From positions 2,170,001 through 2,234,000 of the forward strand of contig NZ_LT598653.1 of assembly GCF_900078365.1 (NCBI RefSeq): a DNA stretch of 64,000 bases, in the 5' to 3' direction. How positions within the stretch are numbered: the first letter of the stretch is position 1; each line of letters begins with the position of its first letter. Made by a program: the position numbers and the translations under genes. The DNA comes from an uncultured Sphingopyxis sp. Lineage in GTDB: Bacteria; Pseudomonadota; Alphaproteobacteria; Sphingomonadales; Sphingomonadaceae. A model generated the notes under the pieces. The model did no database searches and was not told the origin of the DNA. It worked only from the letters and a program-made list of their open reading frames with translations. Positions 7,823 through 16,907 of the stretch are shown here, piece by piece.

Positions 7823-10800
7823 ATGGCACTCCGCACGACCTTTTCCGGCTTCGTGACCGCCCTGGTCGCGGCAGCACTGCTGCCCGCGCCGGGCATGGCG
7901 CAGGCGCGGGTGATCACGAACACCGCTTCGGCGCAGTGGACGCATGAGGGGCGTCCCGGCCAGATGCTGTCGAATCGCGTCGACGTGACCGTGAGCCCGC
8001 GGCCGCCCCAACGCCCGGCGATCGCCACCTATCGCCTGACCAACGGCGACGGCACCAGATCGGTGCCAGTCGCGCCGACGCAGTGCAACCGCGCCGCCGC
8101 GCGCGCCGCGACCAGCACCATCGATCTCGGCGGTGTCTATTCAGGCATTTCGACCGCCCCGGCATCGCTGCAAAGCACTGATAGCTTCCGCGCCGGCGAA
8201 GTGCTGGTGGTCGGGGTCACGCTCGCGTCGGCCAATATCGACCCGGCGGCGCGCGACACCCTCTCGGTCGCTCTCGAACTCGAAAACGGCGACCGCGAAC
8301 AGATCACCCTGACCGAGAGCGCCGCCGACAGCGGCGAATTCGTCGGCCTCATCAACACGATCGGCGTCCCGCCGGCGGTGACGCAAGGCGACTGCCGCCT
8401 GTCGGTCGAGCCCGGTGCGCCGCTGGCATTACGCGTCACCGATCAGGCGAACGCCAACCTCGTCGCGCTCGCGATGATCAATTTCCTCGTCGATCCCTTC
8501 GGAATCGTGTTCGACAGCGGCGACGGCGCCGCCGTTCCGGGCAGCCGGGTCACCATCGTCGATGCCGCGACCGGCCAGCCCGCTCCAGTGTTCGGCGATG
8601 ACGGCGTCTCGGCCTATCCCTCCAGCGTCGTCACCGGCCAGCGCGTCACCGATGCCGGCGGCACCGTCTATGACTTTCCGCCGGGCGACTACCGCTTTCC
8701 CTTCGTTGCGCCGGGCAGCTACCGCCTGGTCGTCGAGCCGCCTGCGCCCTTCGCCGCGCCTTCACAATCGAGCGCCGCCGATCTGGCCGGTTTGCGCCGC
8801 CCCGACGACAGCCAGCCGTTCGAGATCACCGGCGCGAGCTACGGCGGCATCTTCACATTGAGCAGCCCAGCCCCGGTGCGCGTCGACATCCCGGTCGATC
8901 GGCCCGGCGTGCCGCTGGTCCTGCGCAAGACGACATCGACGCAGGTCGCAGTGCCCGGCGACATCGTTCAGTATCGGATCGAGGTGGCGAACAGCGACAC
9001 CCGCCGCGGCACCGGCACCGTGACGGTGCGCGACGTACTGCCCGCCGGGATGCGGCTGCGCGCCGAAAGCGTGCGCATCGACGGCGTCCGCGCCGACGCC
9101 GTCGTCCAGGCGAACGGCCGCGAGTTCGCGATCTCCCTGCCCGGTATCGCCCCTTCGGGCGCACATCTGCTCACCTATCTCGCCGAAGTCGTCGTGTCGG
9201 CGCGGCCCGGCAACGCGCTCAACCGCGCGAGCGCGACCGACAACCGCGGAACGCCGAGCAATATCGCCGAGGCGACGATCGCGATCAAACGCGACCAGCT
9301 CGGCGACCGCATGACGATCATCGGTCGCATCACCGACGGCGGCTGCCGCGTCGATCCCGGCAAGGCCGATGGCATCATGGGTGTCCGCGTGATGCTGCAG
9401 GAGGGCAGCTACACCGTCACCGACGAGGACGGCCGCTATCATTTCGAAGGCGTACGGCCGGGCCTGCACGTCGTGCAGATCGACCCGTCGACCCTGCCGC
9501 TCGACCGCGAAGCCATCGACTGCGCGCGTTCGGCGCAAAGCGCCGGCAGCGCGATCTCTCGCTTCGTCGAAGGCCGCGGCGGCGCTCTGAAACGCGCCGA
9601 TTTTCGCGCCGCGCCGAGTGCGCCGCGCGCGGCGCCGAAAACGGCTGCGGTCGAGGCGGCGAAGGTTCTGAGCGACCCGGAGGCCGCCGGCGCGGGCCGC
9701 GACTGGCTTGCGGGGCAGGCGCCGGGCATCGGCTGGCTCTTTCCTGAAACCGACCATAATCCGCGCGCGAAGACGATCCGCGCCGCGATCAAGCACGCAC
9801 CGGGACAAACGGTGTCGCTCCGCGTCAACGGCAAGCCCGTCGACCCGCTGACCTTCGAGGGCGTCGGCAAATCGGCCAACGGCGCCGTCGCGGTCAGCCT
9901 GTGGCGCGGGCTCGAGATTCGCGAGGGCGAAAACCGCCTTCTCGCCGAGGTGAAGGGCGCGGGCGGCGCCCTGATCGAGACGCTCGAACGCACGGTTCAC
10001 TATTCGATCACTCCGATGCGCGCGACGCTGATCCGCGAACGGTCGGTGCTGATCGCCGACGGTATCACGCGCCCGGTGATCGCGGTGCGGCTGACCGACC
10101 GCGACGGCCAGCCGGTCCGGGCGGGACTCACCGGCGATTTCAGCGTTCCCGCCCCCTATTATCCGGCGGTCGAGGCCGATGCGCAGCAGGCACGCCAACT
10201 CGCAGGGCTGGAGCGTGCGCAACCGGTTTGGAAGGTCGACGGCGACGACGGCATCGCGACGATCGAACTCGAACCGACGACCGCGTCGGGCACGCTCGCG
10301 ATCGACTTCACTTTCCGCGACGACAAGGTGACGCGCAAGCAGGTGATCGAGACCTGGCTCGATCCTGGCAACCGCCCGTGGACCGTCGTCGGTTTCGCTG
10401 CCGGAACGCTCGGCTACAACACGCTCGACGACCGGATGGAGCCGGTGGCGGAGACGACGGGCGAGCTCAACGCCGACGCGCGCCTCGCGCTCTATGCCAA
10501 GGGCCGCGTGCTCGGCAAATGGCTGATGACGCTCGCCTACGACAGCGACAAGGACCAGGACGACGCGCGCTTCGGCGGCGTGATCGACCCGCGCGCCTAT
10601 TATACCATCTATGCCGACCGCAACGAGACGCGCCACGACGCCGCCTCGGTGCGCAAGCTCTATCTGCGCCTCGAACGCCCGCAATTCTACGCGATGTTCG
10701 GCGACATCGAGACAGGGATTTCCGAACCCGAGCTCGCCCGCTATCAGCGCGCGCTCAACGGCGGCAAGGCCGAGTATCGCGGACGCAACCTCGCCGCGAC

Positions 10801-12910
10801 CGCTTTCGCCGCCGACACGCCCTATCGCTTCCGCCGCGACGAGATTCAGGGCAACGGCCTCACCGGCCCCTATCAGCTTGGCGCACGCGACATATTGCCG
10901 AACAGCGAGCGGATCATCATCGAGACGCGCGACCGGCTGCACAGCGAGCGCATCGTCGCCAGCGTCAGCCTGTCGCGCCACGTCGATTACGACATCGACT
11001 ATCTGGCGGGCACGATCCGTTTTCGCGAACCCGTGCTCAGCCGCTCGTCGGCGCTCGATCCGCAGTTCATCGTCGCCGAATATGAGGTCGATGGCGTCGG
11101 GCAGCGCGTGCTCAATGCGGGCGGGCGCGTCAGCTACCAATCCGATGACGAGACATTGCGCGTCGGCGCGACCTTCATCCACGACGAAGACGGCAACGCC
11201 CGGACCAATCTCGGCGGGATCGACGCGCGCTATCGCCCGGCGATCGAAACCGAGCTGCGCGCCGAACTCGCGGTCAGCGACGCCAAGGCCACGAACGGCA
11301 ATGCCGCCGCCAGCGGCACCGCGAAGGCATGGCTGGTCGAGGCCGAACATCATAGCGGCAACGCCGACCTCCTCGCCTATGTCCGGACGCGCGAGGCGGG
11401 CTTCGGCACCGGCCAGCTCAACAGCAGCGAGAATGGCACGCGCAAATTCGGCTTCGACGCCCGCCTGAAAGCCAGCCGCACCCTGTCGGTGACCGGCAGC
11501 GCGTGGCAGGAGGATTATCTGGAAACCGGCGCCCGCCGCCGCGCCGCCCGCGCGCTGATCGAATATGACAATGGCACGAGCGCGGCGCGCGCCGGGCTGA
11601 CTCATGCCGACGACCGGCTGACCGACGGCACGCGCAACCGCTCGAACATCGTCCAGCTCGGCGCGACGCAACGCCTGTTCGCCAATCGCCTCGAACTCGA
11701 CGCGCAGACCGAATTCGCGCTCGGCGGGAAGGATGCGAGCATCGATTTTCCGTCGCGCCACCGCCTCGGCGCGCGCTTCGCGGTCAGCCGCGACGTCAAT
11801 CTCGTCGGCAGCTACGAGATCGCCGGCGGCGATACGATCGAGGCGCGGACCGCGCGGCTCGGTTTCGACCTGGCGCCCTGGTCGGGCGCGCGATTGCTCG
11901 CGACCGCGAACCGGCAGGAGATCGGCGAATATGGCCCGCGCAGCTTCGCCGCCTATGGCCTGTCGCAGTCGTTGAAGCTCGGGACGCGCTGGTCGGTCGA
12001 TGTCTCGGTCGACGGCAACCGCACGATCGGCGGCATCCGCGCGCGCGACGTCCTCAACCCCGAACAGCCTGTCGCATCGGGCGGATTCCTCGGCGGCAAC
12101 AATGTGCTGACCGAGGATTTCGTCGCGATCAGCACCGGCGCCACCTATCGCGCCGACCGCTGGACGCTGACGGGCCGCGCCGAATATCGCAATGGCGAGA
12201 TCGCCGACCGCACTGGCCTGACGCTCGGCGGGCTGCGTCAACTCGGCGAGGGCCGCGCCCTGGGCGCGCTTTTCACCTATGCCAGGGCGAGCGGCCGCGG
12301 CCCCGCGCCGACGACCGAAGTCATCCAGTTCGAGACGAGCTGGGCGCACCGCCCCGCCGCATCGCGCGTGTCGTGGCTGGGCAAGGGCGAGTTCCGCTCG
12401 GACAAGGTCCGCGATGCAGTCGCGGGACAGGCCGGGCCGATCGGCGGGGCGGCGCTGACGATCGACGGCGACGCGACGAGCCGCCGTCTGCTGGGTAGCC
12501 TGTCGGTGAACTGGACGCCGCTAGGCAGCCGCGGCGCGCGCGGCATGTGGTACGAGCGCGCCGAAATCGGCATCTTTTGGGGCACGCGCTACAATTTCGA
12601 CCGCTTCGGCGAGGACGATGTCAAAGGTTGGTCGAACCTGATCGGCGCCGACCTCCGCTTTCTCGGCGAGCATGTCGATGTCGGCGCGTCGGGCACGGTG
12701 CGCGTCGGCACCGATGCCGACACGGTGAGCTGGGCGGGCGGCCCGACGCTGACGTTTGCGCCGATGAAGAACGCCAACGTCACGTTGGGCTATAATTTCG
12801 CGGGCTTCCACGACCGCGATTTCGAAGACGCGCGCTTCGCGCGCTCGGGCGCCTATGTGACCTTCAAGCTGAAGTTCGACCAGACGAGCTTTGCGGGGCT
12901 GGGATTATAG
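7823..12910 (+). CDS. Very large DUF11 / outer-membrane barrel-like protein
   Basis: A 1,695-residue protein from ATG 7823. The open frame continues upstream, but this start gives a proper signal peptide, MALRTTFSGFVTALVAAALL... ending at AQA near 28. Visible parts in order: the shared ITNTASAQWTHEG...SNRVDV module (31-57); a beta-rich region; a DUF11 repeat (about 360-490, VAVPGDIVQYRIEVANSDT); a carboxypeptidase-regulatory/SdrD-like sandwich (about 515-550, YTVTDEDGRYHFEGVRPG); a long linker; and from about 850 to the end an 800-residue run of alternating strands with many aromatic girdle-like residues (WLMTLAYDSDKDQDD; YVTFKLKFDQTSF), typical of an outer-membrane barrel. The last residue is Leu, not the usual Phe. 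Probably a surface-exposed or export protein; function unknown. Confidence 0.8.
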   Translation: MALRTTFSGFVTALVAAALLPAPGMAQARVITNTASAQWTHEGRPGQMLSNRVDVTVSPRPPQRPAIATYRLTNGDGTRSVPVAPTQCNRAAARAATSTIDLGGVYSGISTAPASLQSTDSFRAGEVLVVGVTLASANIDPAARDTLSVALELENGDREQITLTESAADSGEFVGLINTIGVPPAVTQGDCRLSVEPGAPLALRVTDQANANLVALAMINFLVDPFGIVFDSGDGAAVPGSRVTIVDAATGQPAPVFGDDGVSAYPSSVVTGQRVTDAGGTVYDFPPGDYRFPFVAPGSYRLVVEPPAPFAAPSQSSAADLAGLRRPDDSQPFEITGASYGGIFTLSSPAPVRVDIPVDRPGVPLVLRKTTSTQVAVPGDIVQYRIEVANSDTRRGTGTVTVRDVLPAGMRLRAESVRIDGVRADAVVQANGREFAISLPGIAPSGAHLLTYLAEVVVSARPGNALNRASATDNRGTPSNIAEATIAIKRDQLGDRMTIIGRITDGGCRVDPGKADGIMGVRVMLQEGSYTVTDEDGRYHFEGVRPGLHVVQIDPSTLPLDREAIDCARSAQSAGSAISRFVEGRGGALKRADFRAAPSAPRAAPKTAAVEAAKVLSDPEAAGAGRDWLAGQAPGIGWLFPETDHNPRAKTIRAAIKHAPGQTVSLRVNGKPVDPLTFEGVGKSANGAVAVSLWRGLEIREGENRLLAEVKGAGGALIETLERTVHYSITPMRATLIRERSVLIADGITRPVIAVRLTDRDGQPVRAGLTGDFSVPAPYYPAVEADAQQARQLAGLERAQPVWKVDGDDGIATIELEPTTASGTLAIDFTFRDDKVTRKQVIETWLDPGNRPWTVVGFAAGTLGYNTLDDRMEPVAETTGELNADARLALYAKGRVLGKWLMTLAYDSDKDQDDARFGGVIDPRAYYTIYADRNETRHDAASVRKLYLRLERPQFYAMFGDIETGISEPELARYQRALNGGKAEYRGRNLAATAFAADTPYRFRRDEIQGNGLTGPYQLGARDILPNSERIIIETRDRLHSERIVASVSLSRHVDYDIDYLAGTIRFREPVLSRSSALDPQFIVAEYEVDGVGQRVLNAGGRVSYQSDDETLRVGATFIHDEDGNARTNLGGIDARYRPAIETELRAELAVSDAKATNGNAAASGTAKAWLVEAEHHSGNADLLAYVRTREAGFGTGQLNSSENGTRKFGFDARLKASRTLSVTGSAWQEDYLETGARRRAARALIEYDNGTSAARAGLTHADDRLTDGTRNRSNIVQLGATQRLFANRLELDAQTEFALGGKDASIDFPSRHRLGARFAVSRDVNLVGSYEIAGGDTIEARTARLGFDLAPWSGARLLATANRQEIGEYGPRSFAAYGLSQSLKLGTRWSVDVSVDGNRTIGGIRARDVLNPEQPVASGGFLGGNNVLTEDFVAISTGATYRADRWTLTGRAEYRNGEIADRTGLTLGGLRQLGEGRALGALFTYARASGRGPAPTTEVIQFETSWAHRPAASRVSWLGKGEFRSDKVRDAVAGQAGPIGGAALTIDGDATSRRLLGSLSVNWTPLGSRGARGMWYERAEIGIFWGTRYNFDRFGEDDVKGWSNLIGADLRFLGEHVDVGASGTVRVGTDADTVSWAGGPTLTFAPMKNANVTLGYNFAGFHDRDFEDARFARSGAYVTFKLKFDQTSFAGLGL

Positions 12911-12933
12911 TCAGAGACGGGAGCCATAAATAG

Positions 12934-13027
12934 CCGTCGCCCCCGCGCAGGCGGGGGCCGCAATCGGCCTTGCTCAGCGGCGAAGGCAATAAACTTCCAG
13001 CGGCCCCCGCCTTCGCGGGGGCGACGG
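12934..13027. repeat. Inverted pair of REP-like palindromes (GTCGCCCCCGC family)
   Basis: Two GC-rich palindromes of about 27 bases in opposite orientation, at 12934-12961 and 13000-13027, separated by 38 bases. The same pair, in the same arrangement, recurs at 48303-48395 and 62779-62855. It lies between two convergent genes, where such BIME-like units commonly sit, and may terminate both transcripts. Confidence 0.8.
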
Positions 13028-13032
13028 TTTTC

Positions 13033-14474
13033 TCAATCCGCGAACAACAGCACGGGCGTTTCGATCAGCTTCTTCAATGCCTGCACATAGCTCGCCGCAT
13101 CCCAGCCATCGACGACGCGATGGTCGCAGCTGATCGACAGGTTCATCAGCTTCGCGCGGCGGATGTCGTCACCGTCAAAGACCGGCCGCTCAACGATCTT
13201 GTTCGGACCGATGATCGCGACCTCGGGCCGGTTGATCACCGGCGTCGTCGCGATGCCGCCGAGCGGGCCGAGCGAGGTAACGGTCAGTGTGCCGCCAGTG
13301 AGTTCCTCGACCTTCGCCTTGCCCGTGCGAGCAGCGTCCGCCAGGCGGCTGATCTCGCTCGCGAGCTGCCAGACATTCTTGTCCTGCGCGTCGCGGATCA
13401 CCGGGACCATCAGCCCCGCGTCGGTCTGCGTCGCCATGCCGAGATGCACCGCGCCGTGGCGCGTCACCACGCCGGCCTCGTCGTCGTAGCGCGCGTTGAT
13501 CATCGGGAACTCAGGGATCGTCCGGCAGATCGCGACGATCAGGAAGGGCAGCATCGTCAGCTTCGGGCGATTGCCGCGATTTTCGTTGAGGCCGGCGCGC
13601 ATTTCCTCGAGCGCGGTGACGTCCATTTCCTCGACATAGGTGAAGTGCGGGATCGCGCGCTTCGACGCCGCCATATTCTCTGCGATCTTCCGGCGCATGC
13701 CGATGACCTTGACCGGCTCGTCGGCACGGGCACGCGACGCGCCGGGCGCGTGATAACCCTGCCCGCCGCTGTAGCGGAGGAAGGCGTCGAGGTCGGCGTG
13801 ACGGACGCGGTCGCCGTCGGCATGGACCTGCGACAGATCGACGCCGAGATCCTTGGCGCGCGCACGGACGGCGGGGGAAGCGAGCACGGCCTTAGCCCCC
13901 CTCCCGCTTGCGGGAGGGGCCGGGGGAGGGCTTGTTTCGTTTATAACCGGGCGGACGCGGTCGCCGTCGGCATGGACCTGCGACAGATCGACGCCGAGAT
14001 CCTTGGCGCGCGCACGGACGGCGGGGGAAGCGAGCACGGCCTTAGCGCCGGGGCGGGGGGAGGGCTTGTTTCGTTTATAACCGGCGTCGGGGCGGGTTCG
14101 ACAGGCCCTCCCCCAGCCCCTCCCGCAAGCGGGAGGGGAGCTTCTTCGGCCACCGAAACCTCTTCGGGCCCCGGCGTTTCCGCGACAACTGCCTCCTCGA
14201 CCGCCTCTTCAGCCGGCGCTTCCGCAGCTTCCCCATCGGTCTCGATCACCGCGAGCGTCGAGCCGATCGCCACCATGTCGCCGACCTCGCCCGCCAGTTC
14301 GACGACGACGCCCGAAACCGGCGATTCCATTTCGACCGTCGCCTTGTCGGTCATCATGTCGGCGAGCTGCGCGTCTTCCTCGACGCGTTCGCCTACACGC
14401 ACGTGCCAGGCGACGATCTCGGCCTCGGCGATGCCTTCGCCGATGTCGGGCAGACGGAATGAATAGCGGGCCAT
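13033..14474 (-). pseudogene. bkdB: Branched-chain 2-oxoacid dehydrogenase E2, frameshifted
   Basis: Dihydrolipoyl acyltransferase core of the complex. Reading from ATG 14474: a lipoyl domain (residues 1-80, lipoyl Lys44 in MMTDKATVEM), then an acidic linker. The frame then leaves the protein: after PVINETSPPPAP the same phase gives a nonsense tail ending at 13941. The peripheral-subunit-binding domain (LASPAVRARAKDLGVDL) and the catalytic domain with SCDHRVVDG continue in another phase from about 14037 to 13033. The shift coincides with a REP insertion and a 150-bp tandem duplication in which the upstream copy is 16 bases shorter. All catalytic residues are otherwise present. Either a recent inactivation or a sequence error in a repeat; the upstream E1 genes are intact. 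Confidence 0.85.
13802..14084. repeat. 150-bp tandem duplication inside the E2 gene
   Basis: The stretch 13802-13950 is repeated at 13952-14084 with a period of 150 bases. Each copy holds the start of the subunit-binding domain plus a REP palindrome (CCCCTCCCGCTTGCGGGAGG type; intact at 13896-13920). The second copy has lost 16 bases of the palindrome (around 14046-14064), which shifts the reading frame. A further, inverted REP copy is at 14104-14140. Confidence 0.9.
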
Positions 14475-14478
14475 GGCG

Positions 14479-15507
14479 TCAGTCCTTCAATATCTTGGTC
14501 AGCGCGGTCGCGATGCGCACCGGGCCGGGGAAATAGGCCCATTCGAGGCTATGCGGATAAGGCGTGTCGAAACCGGTCACGCGCTCGACCGGCGCCTCGA
14601 GATGATAAAAGCAGCGTTCCTGCACCAGCGCCGCGAGTTCGGCGCCGAAACCCGAGGTGCGCGTCGCTTCGTGAATGATCAGGCAGCGCCCGGTCTTCTT
14701 CACCGACGCTTCGATCGCCTCGATGTCGAGCGGCAGCAGCGTGCGCAGGTCGAGGATTTCGGCATCGATGCCCATTTCCTCGACGATCGTTTTGGTCACA
14801 TGAACCATCGTGCCATAGGCGAGGATCGTCAGCGCCTCGCCCGCGCGCACGGTCGCCGCCTTGCCGAGATCGATACGGTAATAGCCCTGCGGAACCGCGC
14901 TCGCCTCATGCTTCGACCAGGGTTCGACCGGACGGTCGTAATAGCCGCTGAACGGGCCGTTGTAGATGCGCTTGGGTTCGAGGAAGACGACGGGGTCATT
15001 GTCCTCGATCGCCGCGATCAGCAGCCCCTTGGCGTCATAGGGGTTCGACGGGATCACCGTCTTCACGCCGCAGATATGCGTCATGATGCTTTCGGGCGAC
15101 TGGCTGTGCGTCTGGCCGCCGAAGATGCCTCCCCCAAACGGAGTACGCACCGTCATCGGACAGATATAATCGTTCGCCGAACGATAGCGCAGCCGCGCCG
15201 CCTCGCTGACGAGCTGGTCGAGCCCTGGGTAGATATAGTCGGCGAACTGGATTTCGGGCACCGGGCGCAGGCCATAGGCGCCCATCCCCACCGCGACGCC
15301 GATGATGCCGCATTCGTTGATCGGCGTGTCGAACACCCGCGTCTTGCCATGCTTTTTCTGCAAGCCCGCGGTCGCGCGAAAGACGCCGCCGAAATAGCCG
15401 ACGTCCTCGCCCATCACGACGGTCGCGGGATCGCGCTCGAGCATGACGTCCATGGCGCTGTTGATCGCCTCGATCATGTTCATCGTTTTGATGTCGCCGC
15501 TCATCAT
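14479..15507 (-). CDS. bkdA2: Branched-chain 2-oxoacid dehydrogenase E1 beta
   Basis: Beta subunit of the TPP-dependent decarboxylase that oxidises the 2-oxoacids of Val, Leu and Ile. 342 residues from ATG 15507, which overlaps the E1alpha stop (ATGA). Visible family motifs: MGEDVGYFGGVFRATAGL near residue 32, INECGIIGVAVGMGAYG, TPFGGGIFGGQTHSQSPE, VVFLEPKRIYN, and the C-terminal IIHEATRTSGFGAELAA. Glu in NECGI is the residue that contacts the TPP aminopyrimidine. The combination (including the KRIYN segment) is that of BCKDH rather than pyruvate dehydrogenase. It ends four bases before the E2 start, so the three genes form one operon transcribed from 16814 downward. Confidence 0.93.
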   Translation of the reverse strand: MMSGDIKTMNMIEAINSAMDVMLERDPATVVMGEDVGYFGGVFRATAGLQKKHGKTRVFDTPINECGIIGVAVGMGAYGLRPVPEIQFADYIYPGLDQLVSEAARLRYRSANDYICPMTVRTPFGGGIFGGQTHSQSPESIMTHICGVKTVIPSNPYDAKGLLIAAIEDNDPVVFLEPKRIYNGPFSGYYDRPVEPWSKHEASAVPQGYYRIDLGKAATVRAGEALTILAYGTMVHVTKTIVEEMGIDAEILDLRTLLPLDIEAIEASVKKTGRCLIIHEATRTSGFGAELAALVQERCFYHLEAPVERVTGFDTPYPHSLEWAYFPGPVRIATALTKILKD

Positions 15508-16814
15508 TCGGGTTTCCAGTTGGGGCCGAACTTGGCCTCTTGCTCGGCGAGCATCTGCGCGCACTGCTCCCTGAGGTGCCAGGGCATCTCCTCGAACACG
15601 TCCTCGAACATCGTCTCGAACGGCTGGTGCATGCCGTGGCCGAGAATACCAAGCTTTTCCGACTGCTTCTGGGTCGTCTTGACCAGCTCGTCGAGTTCCT
15701 TCGCCTGCGCCTCGTGACGCTCGCCATCCCATTCGCCGAGCGCCTCGAGATGCTGGCGAAGCCGCGCGATCGGATCGCCGAACGGCCAGGCGGTCGCCTC
15801 GTCGGCGGCGCGATAGGCGCTGGGGTCGTCCGAGGTGCTGTGGCCTTCGCTGCGATAGGTGAAATGCTCGATCAGCGTCGGCCCATTGTTCGTCCGCGCG
15901 CGGTCCGCCGCCCATTGCGTCGCGGCATAGACCGCGAGCGGATCGTTGCCATCGACGCGCAGTCCCGCAATGCCGTAACCCACGGCGCGCGCCGCGAAAG
16001 TCGTGCGCTCGCCGCCGGCAAAGCCCGAGAAGCTCGAAATCGCCCACTGGTTGTTGACGACGTTGAAGATGACCGGCGCATTATAGACGGTCGCGAAGGT
16101 CAGCGCCGAATGGAAGTCGCCCTCCGCCGACGAGCCTTCGCCGCACCACACGGTGGCGATCCGGCTGTCGCCCTTCGATGCCGACGCCATCGCCCAGCCG
16201 ACCGCCTGCGGATATTGGGTCGCGAGGTTGCCCGACACGCTGAAAAAGCCATGCTCGGGCGCCGAATACATGATCGGAAGCTGGCGCCCGAGCAAATGGT
16301 CGCCGCGGTTCGAATAGATCTGGTTCATCATCTGGATCAGCGGATAATCGCGCGTGATCAATATGCCCTGCTGGCGATAGCTGGGGAAAACCATGTCGGT
16401 CCGGTCGATCGCCATCGTCGAGGCGACCGAGGTCGCTTCCTCGCCGGTGCTCTTCATATAGAAGCTGGTCTTGCCCTGCCGCTGCGCGCGGAACATGCGG
16501 TCGTCGAACGCGCGCACCAGCATCATGTTGCGCAGCATCGCGCGCAGCCGCTCGGGCGCCAGCTTCGGATCCCACGGCCCCTTGGCTTCGCCGTCGAAAT
16601 CGAGCACGCGGACGAGGCCGTAGCAAAGCTCGCGCATCGCGTCGGGCTTGGTCGCTTCGCCGGGGCGCGGCGTCGCCTCGACGGCGGGAACCGCAATATC
16701 GCCGAAGTCGGGCGTGTCGCCGGGACGATAGCGCGGTTCGGGGATATGAAGCGACAGCGGCGGCAAATTGCTCGCCGGGCGCCCCGCCTCCCTTTGGGGG
16801 GTCGTCTCAGGCAT
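15504..16814 (-). CDS. bkdA1: Branched-chain 2-oxoacid dehydrogenase E1 alpha
   Basis: Alpha subunit (436 residues) that binds TPP and Mg and decarboxylates branched-chain 2-oxoacids. After a ~60-residue Pro-rich N-terminal extension the fold begins with AMLRNMMLVRAFDDRMFRAQ. The TPP motif is GEGSSAEGDFH (225-235) with NVVNNQWAIS (251-260). The loop YRSEGHSTSDDPSAYR matches the phosphorylation loop of mitochondrial BCKDH E1alpha almost residue for residue, which is the best evidence for branched-chain rather than pyruvate specificity. First gene of the operon; a perfect 8-bp inverted repeat (16863-16887) lies about 50 bases upstream. No E3 (lipoamide dehydrogenase) gene is in the window. Confidence 0.94.
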   Translation of the reverse strand: MPETTPQREAGRPASNLPPLSLHIPEPRYRPGDTPDFGDIAVPAVEATPRPGEATKPDAMRELCYGLVRVLDFDGEAKGPWDPKLAPERLRAMLRNMMLVRAFDDRMFRAQRQGKTSFYMKSTGEEATSVASTMAIDRTDMVFPSYRQQGILITRDYPLIQMMNQIYSNRGDHLLGRQLPIMYSAPEHGFFSVSGNLATQYPQAVGWAMASASKGDSRIATVWCGEGSSAEGDFHSALTFATVYNAPVIFNVVNNQWAISSFSGFAGGERTTFAARAVGYGIAGLRVDGNDPLAVYAATQWAADRARTNNGPTLIEHFTYRSEGHSTSDDPSAYRAADEATAWPFGDPIARLRQHLEALGEWDGERHEAQAKELDELVKTTQKQSEKLGILGHGMHQPFETMFEDVFEEMPWHLREQCAQMLAEQEAKFGPNWKPE

Positions 16815-16862
16815 ATCTTCTTCCCTTCGCGCGCGAATCGTGCGCCTAGTTATATTTCAACG

Positions 16863-16887
16863 TGGCGACATATTATTACTGTCGCCA
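16863..16887. promoter_or_regulatory. Inverted repeat upstream of the bkd operon
   Basis: TGGCGACA and TGTCGCCA, perfect 8-base arms around an AT-rich 9-base spacer (TATTATTAC). It lies in the 93-bp gap between the thyA stop and the E1alpha start. It could be an operator for the bkd operon or a weak terminator of thyA; no T-run follows on either strand, which favours an operator. Confidence 0.4.
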
Positions 16888-16907
16888 TACGAATGCAATG
16901 CCGGCGG

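Noticed and set aside
8762..12349. A 1,195-codon minus-strand frame opposite the large DUF11 protein
   Set aside because: No domain, no signal peptide, composition of a mirror frame; the plus-strand protein has ordered domains.
12934..13027. Spaced palindromes considered as a CRISPR array
   Set aside because: Only two units, in inverted orientation, repeated elsewhere in the genome with the same spacer length class; no cas genes. They are REP pairs.
13033..14037. Independent translation of the E2 catalytic part from a GTG near 14037
   Set aside because: The GTG is an internal Val codon of the family sequence, has no ribosome site, and the product would lack the lipoyl domain.
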